64,000 nt of DNA from Apostichopus japonicus (GCF_037975245.1 NC_092571.1:15307917-15371916); one strand, 5' to 3'. Shown: positions 10,601-25,600, counted from the stretch's first letter. Notes: generated from the sequence alone by a model not told the origin. A program made the numbers and translations.

Positions 10601-13600
10601 CATTGTTTTTATAATTGTTTACAATTATCTCAACCAAAAATGTGTTTTTATTTGCAAGTGAACAACAGAGCACCCTTACTTAACCTCCTTTCTCCAAACA
10701 ATTGAAGAAATCGCAGTAATTTGTTAACCGAATGCAAAAGCAGCTAGCCAGTTTATACCTTAAATATCCCTCCCGATTTCATGTGAACAACAGAGCAACA
10801 TTTGACGACATTCAACATCATTTCTGCTTGACATATTTGTCATGAGTAGACAATATCTGAGCCTGTTGCTCACAAATTCAATCCGGTGGCAAGGTTGTAA
10901 GATTTTAATAAATAATTATCAAAGCAACTTTTCTGATTCCATGAAATGCAATTGATATCCTAGATTCATTATCAAATTCTCATACCAATGCAGTCCATTA
11001 CCATTTTTAGTCAAATTTAAATTCAAGTGATGAAAGCAATATTGTAAACAATCCCATTTCTTATTTTCGTTTGGTTATTATATAATATTCCAAAAAAAAA
11101 GGCTTTTGGGTACATGTTTAGGATTCGAATGGAAATACAAATGGAAAAACTACTGATAACTTGTAAAGTATCGCTCAGTTTAAGTAAAAAATATTGATAT
11201 ACAGGGAGCGCTCGTTTGATGAATCGCAATGTTAGTTTAAGGTTATACGCCATACTTTTGACGAAATCGCCGGATTAGTAGCCGAATGCAAAAGTTGCTA
11301 GCTAGACTATATATACCTTAAATTTCCCTCCCAGCTCGCCGGTTGAAATGTTGGCATTTCAACACCTTCCTCAACCCACAGAGTTCTTCCCTGTACAAGG
11401 TAGTATAGATGGAAATCAGGGTACAGTAAATAACAATGGTTGTAAACCTTCTAGATACTTACAGTCCAGCCACGTCCTTTGCATGAGTTCCAGTTCGGAA
11501 CAGTAAGATTCTTCATATCGCAATAAGCTTCAAAAGGGCCTTCAGTCCAACCATTAGGTGTGATTTTGTATATGCCATTCTTATTGCACCCAGCTTTGTA
11601 GATTGCTCTACAGTCTGTCAGGCTACCATCAATAATGCTCATACTCTGGAATTAAAATGAAAACAAAGCTTAGTTTGCGATTTATGATAATGGAGATATT
11701 AATTCACTGAACACATAAGGGATATATATACAAGAAGAGGTATGGGAATTAGAGGAATAGGAACTCGAAAAGAGAGCAATTCCGCAATTGTTTGAAGATT
11801 TTCTTGCTTGATTTTGTTACTAACATACCTTTCTTATAAATTAAGGGCAAATTGGCAATGGTTGGGTTTCACTTTCAGTTGATTTATTATTTTGAACCAC
11901 CATACTACAACAAAGGGGAGCATGAGGTGGCGATTAGTGTTGATTTATTATTTTGAGCCACCCTACTACAACAAAGGGGAGCAGAAAGATACAAGATGAG
12001 GAGGTATTAGTGTTAATTTATTATTTTGAGCCACCCTACTACAACAAAGGGGAGCAGAAAGATACAAGATAAGGAGGCGATTAGTGTGTAAGTAGAGAAG
12101 ATCTTTGACACTTTTGTTACAGGTTGTATCTGCAGCCATGCATCCATGGTATGTAACTCTTGTCATGCAACTAGTCTACCTGCCTTTGTATTTTATGCTT
12201 GCTTTAAATGTTGGCCCTTTTGTATCTGTTTTGTATGTGCCATTTAAATGGTAAGAAAAGAGGGCAGAGAGGAAAAGGTGGTGGTTGGAATGTAATAAAC
12301 GGAGAGTAACCCTCAGTTTGATATATAACTTCTCGTATAACCCCGAACACATAACGTACGGTGAAGGTGCCGGGCCGAGCTTTTTCTGAAACAGATCACC
12401 AAGAATACTTATATTCCACGAAGGTGTTAAAGCCAGCACCCTGTTAATGTTATACATGTTGTGAAAGATTTCAGGAGAACGTCCAAAGGTAGTACAGTAG
12501 TTCTGTTATGACGTATGACCTGTAATTTCTAGTTTAGTTAATCATTTTCCGAGAAACGTAAAGGACTTACATCAACCCGGAAAGGATTTGGGGAACACTT
12601 TGTTGAAAGCAAGATCACCTATTTACCGTTGGATTTCCGGAGACATGTGGTTCCTCTTAATATGTTCTGCGATATGTAGGTGATTGTAAATAGTACATTA
12701 TTGGTGAAATGACTTGATAAATACCTTTTACAACAGACATTATAACAGATACTTCCAAGTTTACACAATAAGTTTAATATTACTAGAAAAACAGAATTTG
12801 TTGTTTCTGGAATATTAGGTGATGCTGTATATATATAGATGCACAATTGAATTGTTAATTTTTACTTTTAAAACAAAACTATCAATTTCTATATTTTTTG
12901 GTGTCGATAAACAGCCGGCAGATGGTGGAAGCAGAAGAAAGGAGGACAGGAGGTTGTCCGAATGACTTTCATGTTAAATATTCTAGAACAGTTTTATAAC
13001 TTGATATTTAATTAGGCCAACACTAAAGGTTTACCGAGCATGCTTCATTATAGTTAGTTGTGGTTGCTTCAGCTTTGGTGGTGGTTGCTTCAGCTTCAGC
13101 TTTGGTGGTGGTTGCTTCAGCTTTGGTGGTGGTTGCTTCAGCTTTGGTGGTGGTTGCTCCAGCTTTGGTGGTGGTTGCTCCAGCTTTGGTGGTGGTTGCT
13201 CCAGCTTTGGTGGTGGTTGCTCCAGCTTTGGTGGTGGTGGTTGCTCCAGCTTTGGTGGTGGTTGCTCCAGCTTTGGTGGTGGTTGCTCCAGCTTTGGTGG
13301 TGGTTGCTCCAACCTTGGTGGTGGTTGCTCCAGCTTTGGTGGTGGTTGCTCCAGCTTTGGTGGTGGTTGCTCCAGCTTTGGTGGTTACGCCAGCTTTGGA
13401 GGTTTCGCCAGCTTTGGTGGCGGGGCAAGCTTGAAAAAGAAGGAAAGAAAAGCAAAGTAGTGATGAAGGGGAGAGGAGAGGATCAGGTATGTACAATGGA
13501 TGATATATAGCTAGTATGACTTGCTTTTATTAATCATATTCAATTTGTTGCCAAAACAAGAGTCCACTAACATTTACAAGCTACAGTATCCGTGAATAAA

Positions 13601-16600
13601 TGAGTTTTTTCCGCAGTTTCAATATGACAATTAATTTCTTTCACAGTCATTGTTGTCATCAAAACTTAATCATTATTTTCCTATCTATTGGAAGCATTGT
13701 TTGTAAAAGGTAATAAAACTGTCTCTACTAAAGGCAAAGTTAAGCTCTCTCTCTCTTTATACAGTAGAAAACCATTTTATTTTTCATGAATCGGTGGCAT
13801 GTACTTTACTGTAGTAGGTCGAGATATTAATCATTTTTCTGATTAATATTCATTTTCCTCCTCCTGTGTGATTAAAGGCCATTTTCACCTCTTTGTTTCC
13901 CTCAGTTAGGTTAGTTAAGTTAGGATTTGTATCAACAACCCTTATTATCCAATAGCTGAACAAGTAGATAAAAAACAATATGGTTGATCTATAGACACGG
14001 AACATGCAGTAGGCCTACAATTTAACGCCGCCTCTTAATGACACATGTTATACATATTCCAAATTAAGAGATTGGAGGGGGCTGGGGTGGGGAAGAGGAG
14101 GAATGGACTGTAAGATGGGATTGACATGATATGGATTTAAAGCTCACATTGTCTGCAGTTAGAAAAAAAATTGTGCAAATAATTTATCACTTTTCATATA
14201 CCTGTATATCAGTTTTTGACCGTCTTAGTTATTTTAAGATATTTAGAAGTGTTTACTTCTACCAGGGAGCTGCCATTTAGACTAAGGCCAACATCAACTT
14301 CAAGCAGTTGAACTAAAGAAATTTGAAAGGAAACAGTAATGCAGAGAAGCAATGCCATCATGTCCCTGTCTATGGTGATTATGACGTCACTAAAACGTCT
14401 CAAAATTCAGTCTATACTCTACATGTATGACATTTTCATTTCTTGACTGAATTTCTAAAGTATCTAAACATAGCTTGAGGATACTTGAAAGTAGCTGTTG
14501 GGTAATTTCAAAGATGTGTTAGAAATAGACAAATATTGACTATTTTCTATCCATATATAATCAGGCATTATCAGCTATATCACTTTAAGAAGTCCATTTC
14601 ATTCAGACAGTTTGCAATTAGTCCCAATAGTTGACAACAGTAAAGTTTCTTAGCTCCTGTGTATATAGACTAGGATCGATACCCGTTTATATAAACACGT
14701 GGTAGTTTAAAGCTCACTTTGTTGGTCATTAATTTGGAAACCAATGTTCAGGCCTGCATGCGCCAGATTTCTAATATATATCTATTGCGTCATTTAAGTT
14801 ATACAACAGGCCATGGAGCTATAAACAGATCTGTTTATTGCTCCATGAACAGACTAACGCATTTGTTTATTTCAGGCTGGTGATAGATAATGACATGCCG
14901 GCTAACAGAAAAGAGAAATACTGTATATACTTCAGTTTGTTAGATATCGTATCTTAATGTACTGTTGTTAACTCTAGATTTGGTTATAGCGGAGGCTAGG
15001 CCGTTGCAGCCTCTTGGGGCCAAAGTCAAGTTTTTCCGCCAAAACCAAACAGGTTAGTATTGGTATTAAACCTGCAGTCAGTAATCCAAAGTGGCCCCAT
15101 GTACTTCTTTTAAAGCACATTGATTATTCATCTAGAAATGATGTTCCGTTCTTTAAGAGAGGAGAGGGCAGAGCAGGGGGAAAGGGTAGGGTAGGGGAGG
15201 GTAGGAGAGGAGAGGGTAGGAAAGGAGAGGAGAGGAAAGAGGAAAAGAGAGGAGAGGAGAGGAGAGGAGAGGAGAGGAGAGGAGAGGAGAGGAGAGGAGA
15301 GGAGAGGAGAGGAGAGGAGAGGAGAGGAGAGGAGAGGAGAGGAGAGGAGAGGAGAGGAGAGGAGAGGAGAGGAGAGGAGAGGAGAGGAGAGGAGAGGAGA
15401 GGAGAGGAGAGGAGAGGAGAGGAGAGGAGAGGAGAGGAGAGGAGAGGAGAGGAGAGGAGAGGAGAGGAGAGGAGAGGAGAGGAGAGGAGAGGAGAGGAGA
15501 GGAGAGGAGAGGAGAGGAGAGGAGAGGAGAGGAGAGGAGAGGAGAGGAGAGGAGAGGAGAGGAGAGGAGAGGAGAGGAGAGGAGAGGAGAGGAGAGGAGA
15601 GGAGAGGAGAGGAGAGGAGAGGAGAGGAGAGGAGAGGAGAGGAGAGGAGAGGAGAGGAGAGGAGAGGAGAGGAGAGGAGAGGAGGAGAGGAGGAGAGGAG
15701 GAGAGGAGGAGAGGAGGAGAGGAGGAGAGGAGGAGAGGAGGAGAGGAGGAGAGGAGGAGAGGAGGAGAGGAGGAGAGGAGGAGAGGAGGAGAGGAGGAGA
15801 GGAGGAGAGGAGGAGAGGAGGAGAGGAGGAGAGGAGGAGAGGAGGAGAGGAGGAGAGGAGGAGAGGAGGAGAGGAGGAGAGGAGGAGAGGAGGAGAGGAG
15901 GAGAGGAGGAGAGGAGGAGAGGAGGAGAGGAGGAGAGGAGGAGGAGGAGAGGAGGAGAGGAGAGGAGAGGAGAGGAGGAGGAGAGGAGAGGAGAGGAGAG
16001 GAGAGGAGAGGAGAGGAGAGGAGAGGAGAGGAGAGGAGAGGAGAGGAGAGGAGAGGAGAGGAGAGGAGAGGAGAGGAGAGGAGAGGAGAGGAGAGGAGAG
16101 GAGAGGAGAGGAGAGGAGAGGAGAGGAGAGGAGAGGAGAGGAGAGGAGAGGAGAGGAGAGGAGAGGAGAGGAGAGGAGAGGAGAGGAGAGGAGAGGAGAG
16201 GAGAGGAGAGGAGAGGAGAGGAGAGGAGAGGAGAGGAGAGGAGAGGAGAGGAGAGGAGAGGAGAGGAGAGGAGAGGAGAGGAGAGGAGAGGAGAGGAGAG
16301 GAGAGGAGAGGAGAGGAGAGGAGAGGAGAGGAGAGGAGAGGAGAGGAGAGGAGAGGAGAGGAGAGGAGAGGAGAGGAGAGGAGAGGAGAGGAGAGGAGAG
16401 GAGAGGAGAGGAGAGGAGAGGAGAGGAGAGGAGAGGAGAGGAGAGGAGAGGAGAGGAGAGGAGAGGAGAGGAGAGGAGAGGAGAGGAGAGGAGAGGAGAG
16501 GAGAGGAGAGGAGAGGAGAGGAGAGGAGAGGAGAGGAGAGGAGAGGAGAGGAGAGGAGAGGAGAGGAGAGGAGAGGAGAGGAGAGGAGAGGAGAGGAGAG

Positions 16601-19600
16601 GAGAGGAGAGGAGAGGAGAGGAGAGGAGGAGAGGAGGAGAGGAGGAGAGGAGGAGAGGAGGAGAGGAGGAGAGGAGGAGAGGAGGAGAGGAGGAGAGGAG
16701 GAGAGGAGGAGAGGAGGAGAGGAGGAGAGGAGGAGAGGAGGAGAGGAGGAGAGGAGGAGAGGAGGAGAGGAGGAGAGGAGGAGAGGAGGAGAGGAGGAGA
16801 GGAGGAGAGGAGGAGAGGAGGAGAGGAGGAGAGGAGGAGAGGAGAGGAAACATTTCCTCTCTGTTGGAAGCATTACTGTATGTGAAAAACGCAATCAAAC
16901 TGTCTCTACTCAAGGCAACGCCAAGCTCCCCCCATTCCCTCCTCCTCCACCTCTCACCCTCTGCGTCTCTCTCTCTCTCGTTTTACAGTAGCAAACAATT
17001 TTATTTTTCATGAATCGGTAACATGTACTTTAGGTCAAGACTTTTGTGATTATTCATTTTCCTCTTCCTTTGTGATTAAAGGCCATTTTCACCTCTTTAT
17101 TTCCCTCTAGGAGTCTCATACGATATTAAACAGTTTTTAATTAATATACTGTCGATTGTTCCCGTTTCATCTTCCAATTGTCTCAAACCTCCATGATTGC
17201 CAATAAATGAGGGGGGTGGGGGGGATGAAAACCTTTTCAGTTTTGCAATAAGCCCTGGGAGTAATATTAAATTCGATAAATGTATGGGATATTTACCGCA
17301 ATCGTTTCATTTCAAAGACCTCAAATTAGAAACATTGGCAAACTGATATTAGAATCATACGCAATTTCATCTCATAAGTTAGGATCCGTATCAAACAACC
17401 CTTATTATTCAATAGTTGAACAAGATAAAAACAAAATGGTTGATACCAGTAGACACGGTACGTGCTGTAGGCCTACAATTAAACGACGCCTCTTAATCAC
17501 ACATGTTACACATATTCCAAATTAAGAGCTTGGAGGGGGCTGGGGTGGATTGGAAGTTGGGTTTGTTAGCATTGGGGTTTGGGTGGCGGTGACATCAAGA
17601 TAGGTTTATGGTGGGTTTGGGGTGAATGTGGAGGTGGGGTGGGGCGAGGAGGGATGTACTGTAAGATTAGATTGGTATGATATGGTTTATTAAAGTTCAC
17701 CTTGCCTGCAGTTAATTAATCATTTAATTTATCATTTTTCAAATATAAGGTTTTGACGGTCTTAGTTATTGTAACATATTTAGAAGTGTTTACTTCTACC
17801 AGGGAGCTGTCATTTAGATTAAGGCCTGCATCAAACTTCAAGCAGTTGAACTAAAGAATTTTGACCTCATAGTAGGATGTAGTTTGACACACTGATTCAA
17901 AAAAGCAACATGACAAGTCTGTAAGACCATCCTAACCACATGTAAGTTCATTAAAACCAAACCAAACCTTGACCACAGGAACGTCGCACAGGGGTCAACC
18001 CATGGACAATATTGATCAGAAGGTACCTTTGAGAATTGAAATCTGGCTACGAAAATTCAAATAACCAAAGAAACTAATACTGGTCACTGGAGGTCAACCT
18101 GAGGTCAAAGATCACCCAGATGCAGGTCGACTATTGGATAACAAAAGCGTAACTCCCAACCTTGATGGACATTTTATTCTCAAGTAATTGCAAAAATACT
18201 AGTTTTTGACCCCTGATTGACCTTTGTTGACCTTGGATCACATGACCGTTATGTTTTGAAACGATCCCTTACCCCATTCACAACTACTCCCAAAATATCA
18301 ACCATGTCGGACCCTGTCAATGGGAGTTATTGCTTGTTTTAATATTTTAGTTTTTGGCCTCTAACTGACCTTTGGTGACCTTCACAGGCACCAAAAACAA
18401 TAGGGTTCATCTACTCGATGTGGTACTCATATACATCAAATATTAGATTGGTCCAAGCTTCCCTACTTGAGATATCGTGTTTACAAGCGAGGCGTCACAC
18501 ACACACACACACATGTACGTTTTTTTTACATTCAGACCGAGGACCCCATTGTATTTTCCATTGTTCAAATCCACGTACCCTAACCTTAACAATACCCAAT
18601 ACAATAGAATTCTTCCGAGGACATGGTGAATCTTTAGAAATCACAACCGACGACCTGGAATTCTTTTGTTCAAGTCCTCGGTCAGAATACAAAACAAACG
18701 CACGCATACACGCATACACATACTCTCCGCCTGTATAATGCATCTAGGTTACGATTATCATCGAAACCAAATATGAAAAGAAAGTAAGGAAAGAAGAGAG
18801 AGAGAAACCAGAATGCAAAATGCATTGAGGTTTCGATGACTTCATTATACTAAACTTCTGCTTGTTCACCAGAGGTAGCTCTTATAATGTAAATGTCCTT
18901 TGATGGGCAATTACACCATGGCATGATAAAACACAGGTCAGTCTACTGTACGTGGCAATACATACCTCCACCGAAAACAATATGAGACTTTTACTCAATG
19001 TGACGCGTCGACACACCAAGTATGAGGAGTATCCATGATTCCTAACTTATATAATATAAATAATAATGATAATAATCAGCAGTTATTTTTACGCCGCTTT
19101 AGCGACCACAATTGATGGATTACAACATACATGTCGGTGGCTTCCAATTTAACAATTTAACTCAAATTTGGAATCTTTTCAATTTAGAAAGTCATTCCGA
19201 TGGGAAAACCGTAGATTGCTCTTGGATGAAACACCCACCTTACTATGAACCGACCGGAATCGAACCCCAAACCTCCCGATTGCTTTGCCGCATCGCTTCA
19301 AATGCCACTGCCTTTATCCACTCGGCCAATGCACCGGTACAACTTAAGATATCATTTTTAATGGTTTCAGAGTTTGACCTCTGGTGACCTTTGAACTACA
19401 GGATTCAACAGTACTCAATATGGCAAGTCTATATACCATGTATGAAAAATATTCATTATTTCTACCATGATATACCTCATTTAAAACGATTGATATATGG
19501 TGAGTTTGGATAACCTTTGACCTCCACCAAAAACACTTAAGTTCTTTCATTCAATATAATGCACACACGCCAAGTATGAAAAGTATCCCTTCTCCCTAAC

Positions 19601-22600
19601 TTAAGATATCATGTTTACAATATTTTCAATATATGATCTCTGGTGGCTCAGATGACCTTTGACCTCACAAAAAGCTATAGCTTCTTCTTCCAAATACGAC
19701 ACATCCACATGTTAAGTGCAAAATGTATCCATGCTTCTTATCTTGGGATATCATGTTTACGTTTTCAGCATTTGACCGAGCTGTTAACTTTAGATAACCT
19801 TTGCCCTCCACCAAAACAATAGGATTCTTCTACTTGCTTTAATGCATCCACATGCCAAGTATGAAAAATTCTCATGCTTCCCAACTTGAGATATCGTTTT
19901 TACAAGGTTTCCACAGTTTGACCTCTGGTGATCTCAGATGAACTTTGCCCTGCACCAAAAACAATAGAATTCTTCTATTTGCTTTAATGCATCCACATGC
20001 CAAGTATGAAAAGTTCCCATGCTTCCTAACTTGAGATATTGTCTTTACAAGGATTCCACAGTTTGACCTCTGGTGATCTTAGATGAACTTTAGCTTCCAC
20101 CAATGCAATAGGGTTCTTCTACTCAATATGGGGCATCTACATGCCAAGTACAAAAAGTATCCATGATTCCTGTCCTGAAATATTGTGTTTACAAGCTGGG
20201 CACTACACACACACACATTCACCCAGTACAACCCCACCCATACACTCACAGACCATCATGACTGCATAGGTTTCTATTGTCATCAAAACCAAGACTTACC
20301 ACTAAACGCTTGGCACGAAACGCTGAGAGTAAATATTGAATGTGTACGATATATTTACCTTCCATAAGTTTATGACATATTTACCAAATTCGTTCATTTG
20401 TTTCATGTCAAATTAGAAACGAAATCAAACAAAGGCAAGCTGTTTTTAGAATTCCATCTACTTTCATCTCATAAGTTAGAATTCACATTTTCAACCCTTC
20501 TATGATATGATAATTGAACAAGATAAAAAAACAAAATGGATGGTACAGTAGATATGGAACGTGCTGTAGGCCCTAGGATAAAAGCCTCCTCTTAATCACA
20601 CATGTTCGAGGCTGGTGTTGGATTGGAAGTTGGGGTTTGGGTGAAGGTGACTATAAAGTCGGGATCGATTAGTTGAGGGTTTGGAGGTGGGTTTTGGTTT
20701 TGGAGGTGGGATGGGGAGTGGGGGAGAGGAATGTAAGATGGGAATGGGTATGATATGGGTTAGGAGCTCATCTGGAAAACAATTTAAATATATGCAGTTT
20801 TACCAAGTTCTGACTCTCTTATTGTAGTTATTCTAAGAAATATAGAAGTGCTTACTTCTGTAATAGGTAGCTGTCATTTATACTAAGGCCTGCATCAATT
20901 TCAAGTAGTTGCACTAAAGAAATTTGAAAGGAAACCTTCATGCAGAGAAGCAATACCATCATATACAGTATATCTCTGTCTATAGTGATTATGACGTCAC
21001 TAAAATGTCTCAAACTGGTTTGGATATGAACAGGTATGCGCCAGATGTCAATCATCTTTTTCACCATTTATCTAAAGACTAACGTACTTGCTTCGTTTCA
21101 GGCTGGTGATACAGTAGATAATGGCTGGCTTAACGAAAAGATAAATATATACTTCAGACTGATAGATATCGTATCTCAATGTCTTGTTGCTAACTCTAGA
21201 TGTGGTTAGTAGCGCAGGCTAGGCTGGTGCGGTACCCCGGGGCCAAGGTAAAGTAATATCGCTGAAACCAAACAAGTAACTATTGGTACTAAACCTGCAG
21301 ACAGTACACCAAACTGGCCCTTTGTGTACATTGTATTAGTGCATATTGCTTATTCATCTAGATGTCCCATTCTTTTGTCTTCAATCGGGCCGACCAAAAA
21401 TAGTATTAAGGCGATCAGCCCAGTAATGTAAGTAAAATGCCCCAATGTACTGTTTAAGGCCCCTCCGAATAATCAAAACGGGCCCTTCAATTGGAAGTCG
21501 GGCCCCACTATAAATTAGATGGATTTAATTGATAGTAAATATCTTGCAGGAATGTTATTATGTGTTACTCAGTCTGTTGTAATGTATGTTTTGCGTTCAT
21601 TGCATATAATTAACACAAACCCACTTATAAGACCACCAATGTTATGAAAACATTTCTTCATTGGATACTTAAAGTTCTAGGTAAAATGTTAACACGCAGG
21701 GACAGTAGTAAGCTAGGGTTGCATAGCATAGCCTACTCACAAAGTGTTATTACAGTACATTGTTCTAAAGTTACTGTGTTTACTTTGACAAAAGCATTGG
21801 TATCTTATTAAAACTATTGGAGGACAAGTGTTAAGAAATCATCTGATTTTATTCATTTTAAGTACTGCTCAGAACAGTTTTCACCTGACACAAAACAATT
21901 CAAACGAAACACTGTACTTACAAGAGAACGCATGAGAGTGGCATACTGTATCCGGGTGAGTAGAGGTGCAAAATATTAATCATTGTCCACCCAATATCTA
22001 GAATAAATGTAATTAGATAATGTAGTGTCTTGAAAGTTGCCTCCTACTGTACCTTTCTAATTAATGGATTAAAGTAACCAACTGCTTCAAAGGCGAGCTT
22101 TCCATGGCTACATGACATTTTATTCAGCAGATTTTAGTGATACCTCCTTTCATAGTTTCAAAATGATATTTAGCTCTTTTGTCCCATCTTTATTGTTATC
22201 AAATGATGATCAATATTTTCATATCTATTTGAAGTATTGTTTGAACAACAACAACAAAAGATTGTCCCGATCAAAGGCAATGTCAAGCTCTCTCTCGCTC
22301 TCTCGTTATAGCAAACAATTTATGTTTCCGCGAATCGGTAACATGAACTTTAGGTCGAGACATCATTATTAACTTTTTCCATTCTTGTTTTTCCCTCCTG
22401 TGTAGTATAGGGCCATTTTCACCTCTTTATTTCCCTCATGGTTTCTCGTATTACTGTATATTAAAACGTTTCTAATCAATATTAAATGTTTCCATTTTCA
22501 TCTATCAATTGTCTAAAATCTACATAAGACATTTATAATTGTAAATAAATTGGGGGGAAATGAGAGAAAGAAAGGAAACAAAAAGGAAAGCAAAGGAAAC

Positions 22601-25600
22601 AAGGTAACCTGAAAGAGACTTTACTTTTCATATTGGCAATAAACGCTGATAGTAAACATTGAACTCGTGCAATTTTTTACCTTCCATAATATATTTCATT
22701 TTAAAGATCTCAAATCAGGAACGAAGGCAAACCATTATTATAATTATATACGTACTTTCATCTTATAAGATAGGATACATATCAACAACCATTATTATCC
22801 AAGAGTTGAACAAAACAAAATGATTGATAGATATTGATATTGGCCTTGCCTACGATAAACACCGTTCCTTCATGACGCATGTTATGCATACACCAAATTA
22901 GAGCTTGGAGTCCTGTGGTGGAGGCTGGGATTGGAAATTGGGTTGATTGACATTGGGGTTGGGAGAAGGTGACTATGAAGTCAGGATAGATTAGAGGAGG
23001 GCTTTGGATGAAGGCGGAGGTGGGGAGGGTGGGGTAGGGAGAGGAGTATGGGATGGAATGTAAGATTGGGTGGGTGTGATATGGGTATATGTTGAAGCTC
23101 ATATTGCCTGCTGTTAGTGCAAATAATTTATCAAGTTTTGATACATGGTTTCTCTCAAGTTCTGTCCCTCTTAGGTTTTCTCAGATATTCAGAAGTGTTT
23201 AGTTCTACCAGGGAGTTGTCATCTAGACTATAAGGCTTGCAACAATTTCAAGTAGTTGTATTAAGGAAATTTGAAAGGAAACACTAATGCAGAGAGGCAA
23301 TATCATCATTTCCCTGTTTATGGTGATTATGACGTCGCTAAAACGTCTCAAACGCCAGTCTACTTTACATAAATGATATTTTTCATTTTTGTTTTTATTA
23401 CCTCATTTCCAAAGCAAGTAAACATAGCTTTTGGATACTTGAAAGTAGTTGTTAGTTACTAAAATATCCCCAATGTACTGCTTTAGGCCCCTCGGAATAA
23501 TAAAAAACAGGCCCTTAGATCGAAAGTCAGGCCATCAATAAAACTAGATACATTGGTACATTTATGTATACAGATACATCTAGCAGGATCATCACATAAG
23601 AGCACCTCGGTTCAACGCCGTTTGTTTGTTTTTTTGCATTCAGCTTGGAAGAATTAAGAATTATAGTAGCACAATCTTCCATTTAGAATGACTTAAATAG
23701 ATCTAAATTATAGTCTAAATATACCAAAGAATGAACCATTTGACTTCCAAGTTTTTCTTTTCTTTAGAACTGTCGACCCCGATCACCACCCCCGCCCCCC
23801 CCCCCTGCTACACGAGAGTAAGCTTCGATAAACCCACAACTGCATCCCTCCTTTATTAAATACTTCATGGCACTCCATGAATTTTTGAGTGTGCACAATC
23901 TTGCCTCTGCAGCTACTTATATGGACCTAAATTATAGTCTATGTATGACTCAGAATTCACCATTTGACATTTACAAAATCAAATTCTTGGAGAAGCTTCA
24001 TTTATCCCAGGGCAGCTCCCGTTCTTCATAAAATCTTTGCCTCTGAAACTTCTACCAAAATTCCTTATCAAATTCAGTCGGGGGAAAGAGAGAGAGTTTG
24101 AATTTTTGCCCCCCCCCCCCACCATGGAAAACCTGTGCACGCTACTGATACGCTATGAATGTAAAATGTTGCAAAATGTCAAATTTTAGTCTGCCTTTGA
24201 CAAACCTTGAAATAATAAAGTGCATTATTTTGTCTTTAAGATTGAATATCAAGAACAGGGAAGAGATATTAATACTTTATTGACAATTTGTTGGGACCAG
24301 AAAACGAAAACGTTTAGTTATTACGATGCCTAAACATATGCATAGTGTGGTAAGCCATACATGTTAATATACATGTATCTATCTATTGACTAATGCGGCA
24401 ACATATAAAGAAAGGTATCAGGAATCAGTTATCATGTTGACAAAGCATCAACCATTTAATTTACTGGTAAGAATTTTACAGTAAGAAATTGTTATTTCAA
24501 TTCCTAATAAGGACATTTTCTGTTACCAATTTGGAGCTTGAAAACTCCCTTCAAAATTTGTTATTATAGACTGAGAGATCTACATGACATTGGTTAAAGG
24601 CACAGTGAAATATTCTGACAACCTACAAGTCACCTGGTATAAATCACAAAACATATTGCCAATTTGAGACAAATTGAGGCAACCTTTGACCCCTTGAGCC
24701 AATTTTTCCACCATTTGAGATAACCTGTTGATACCCCCCCCCCCCCTTGAAGTAATACTACATATGAACTTTCCTTGAAATTTCCTGGATGACTTATAGA
24801 GCCCCAACTGAACTGGATCTGACCAAACTATGTTCACCAACATATATTTCATTTTGACGCGTTTTGAGCTATTGGCTGTCAAAGACGACCTCTTTTGTAC
24901 ATCAGATCAACTTTACAACCTCATAAATTAATATTGAGAAAGCTGCAACCCTGAGTTTGGTTAGTTGTCGGCACTTCATATTTACAAGTTAATTAAAAAA
25001 CTCTCACATGGTTATGTTGGTAAAAAGAACTGGCATCAAAACCCCTCTTCATGCAGAATCGCAGCATGAAATAGCTGCACAACTTACAAATATATAACAG
25101 GAAATCATGTAATCAATATTGTGTATTGTTTGGACTGGACATAATAACCTCTAAAAGAATCAAGTACCCTGAAGCAATAGTTTAGGAGCAATTCATCACT
25201 AAAAATAGCACTTTTTTTGGGAAAAAAATAACCAAATTGAATAGTTTGGCATTTTTAAGTTGACCTAATTCCACATGATCATATCATTTAGTCTATAGGC
25301 TTCGGTAATAGAAATATTATACAAATAATGAATGGTTATGAGTGCAATAGTGCAAATATTTCATGAGTTGAAAGATGGAAGGTTCCATTCAACGAGGCGC
25401 AGCCGAGTTGAATGGAACAAATTACATTTTTCAAAGAATGAAATATTTGCACTATTGCACGAATGGAAACCATTCATTATTTGCTCTATACAACATATAA
25501 TATTAAGATGAGTAAAATGCACTCATGCAACAGATTGTTTTAAACAGACAGGTTTCTCTGCTCTCTTACTATTAATAAAAGTGCGACCAAAAAAGTATAA

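Noticed and set aside
13058-13510. Plus-strand frames of Leu/Trp or Ala/Val repeats
   Set aside because: Antisense shadows of the Thr-rich stalk exon, which has proper splice sites and phase on the minus strand.
14209-14403. Signal-peptide-like frame reading MALLLCITVSFQISLVQLL
   Set aside because: The hydrophobic part coincides with a polypyrimidine tract and acceptor. The frame is broken in three of the five module copies. Kept only as part of the module finding.
15014-16913. Open frames of 586-623 aa on both strands (RRGEE- and SSPLL-rich)
   Set aside because: They exist only because the GGAGA/GGAGGAGA satellite contains no stop in any frame. Composition is fixed by the repeat, and no domain or splice support is seen.
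19250-19335. Possible tRNA-Ser/Leu gene
   Set aside because: The promoter boxes are good, but the anticodon and variable arms do not fold properly and a SINE body follows.
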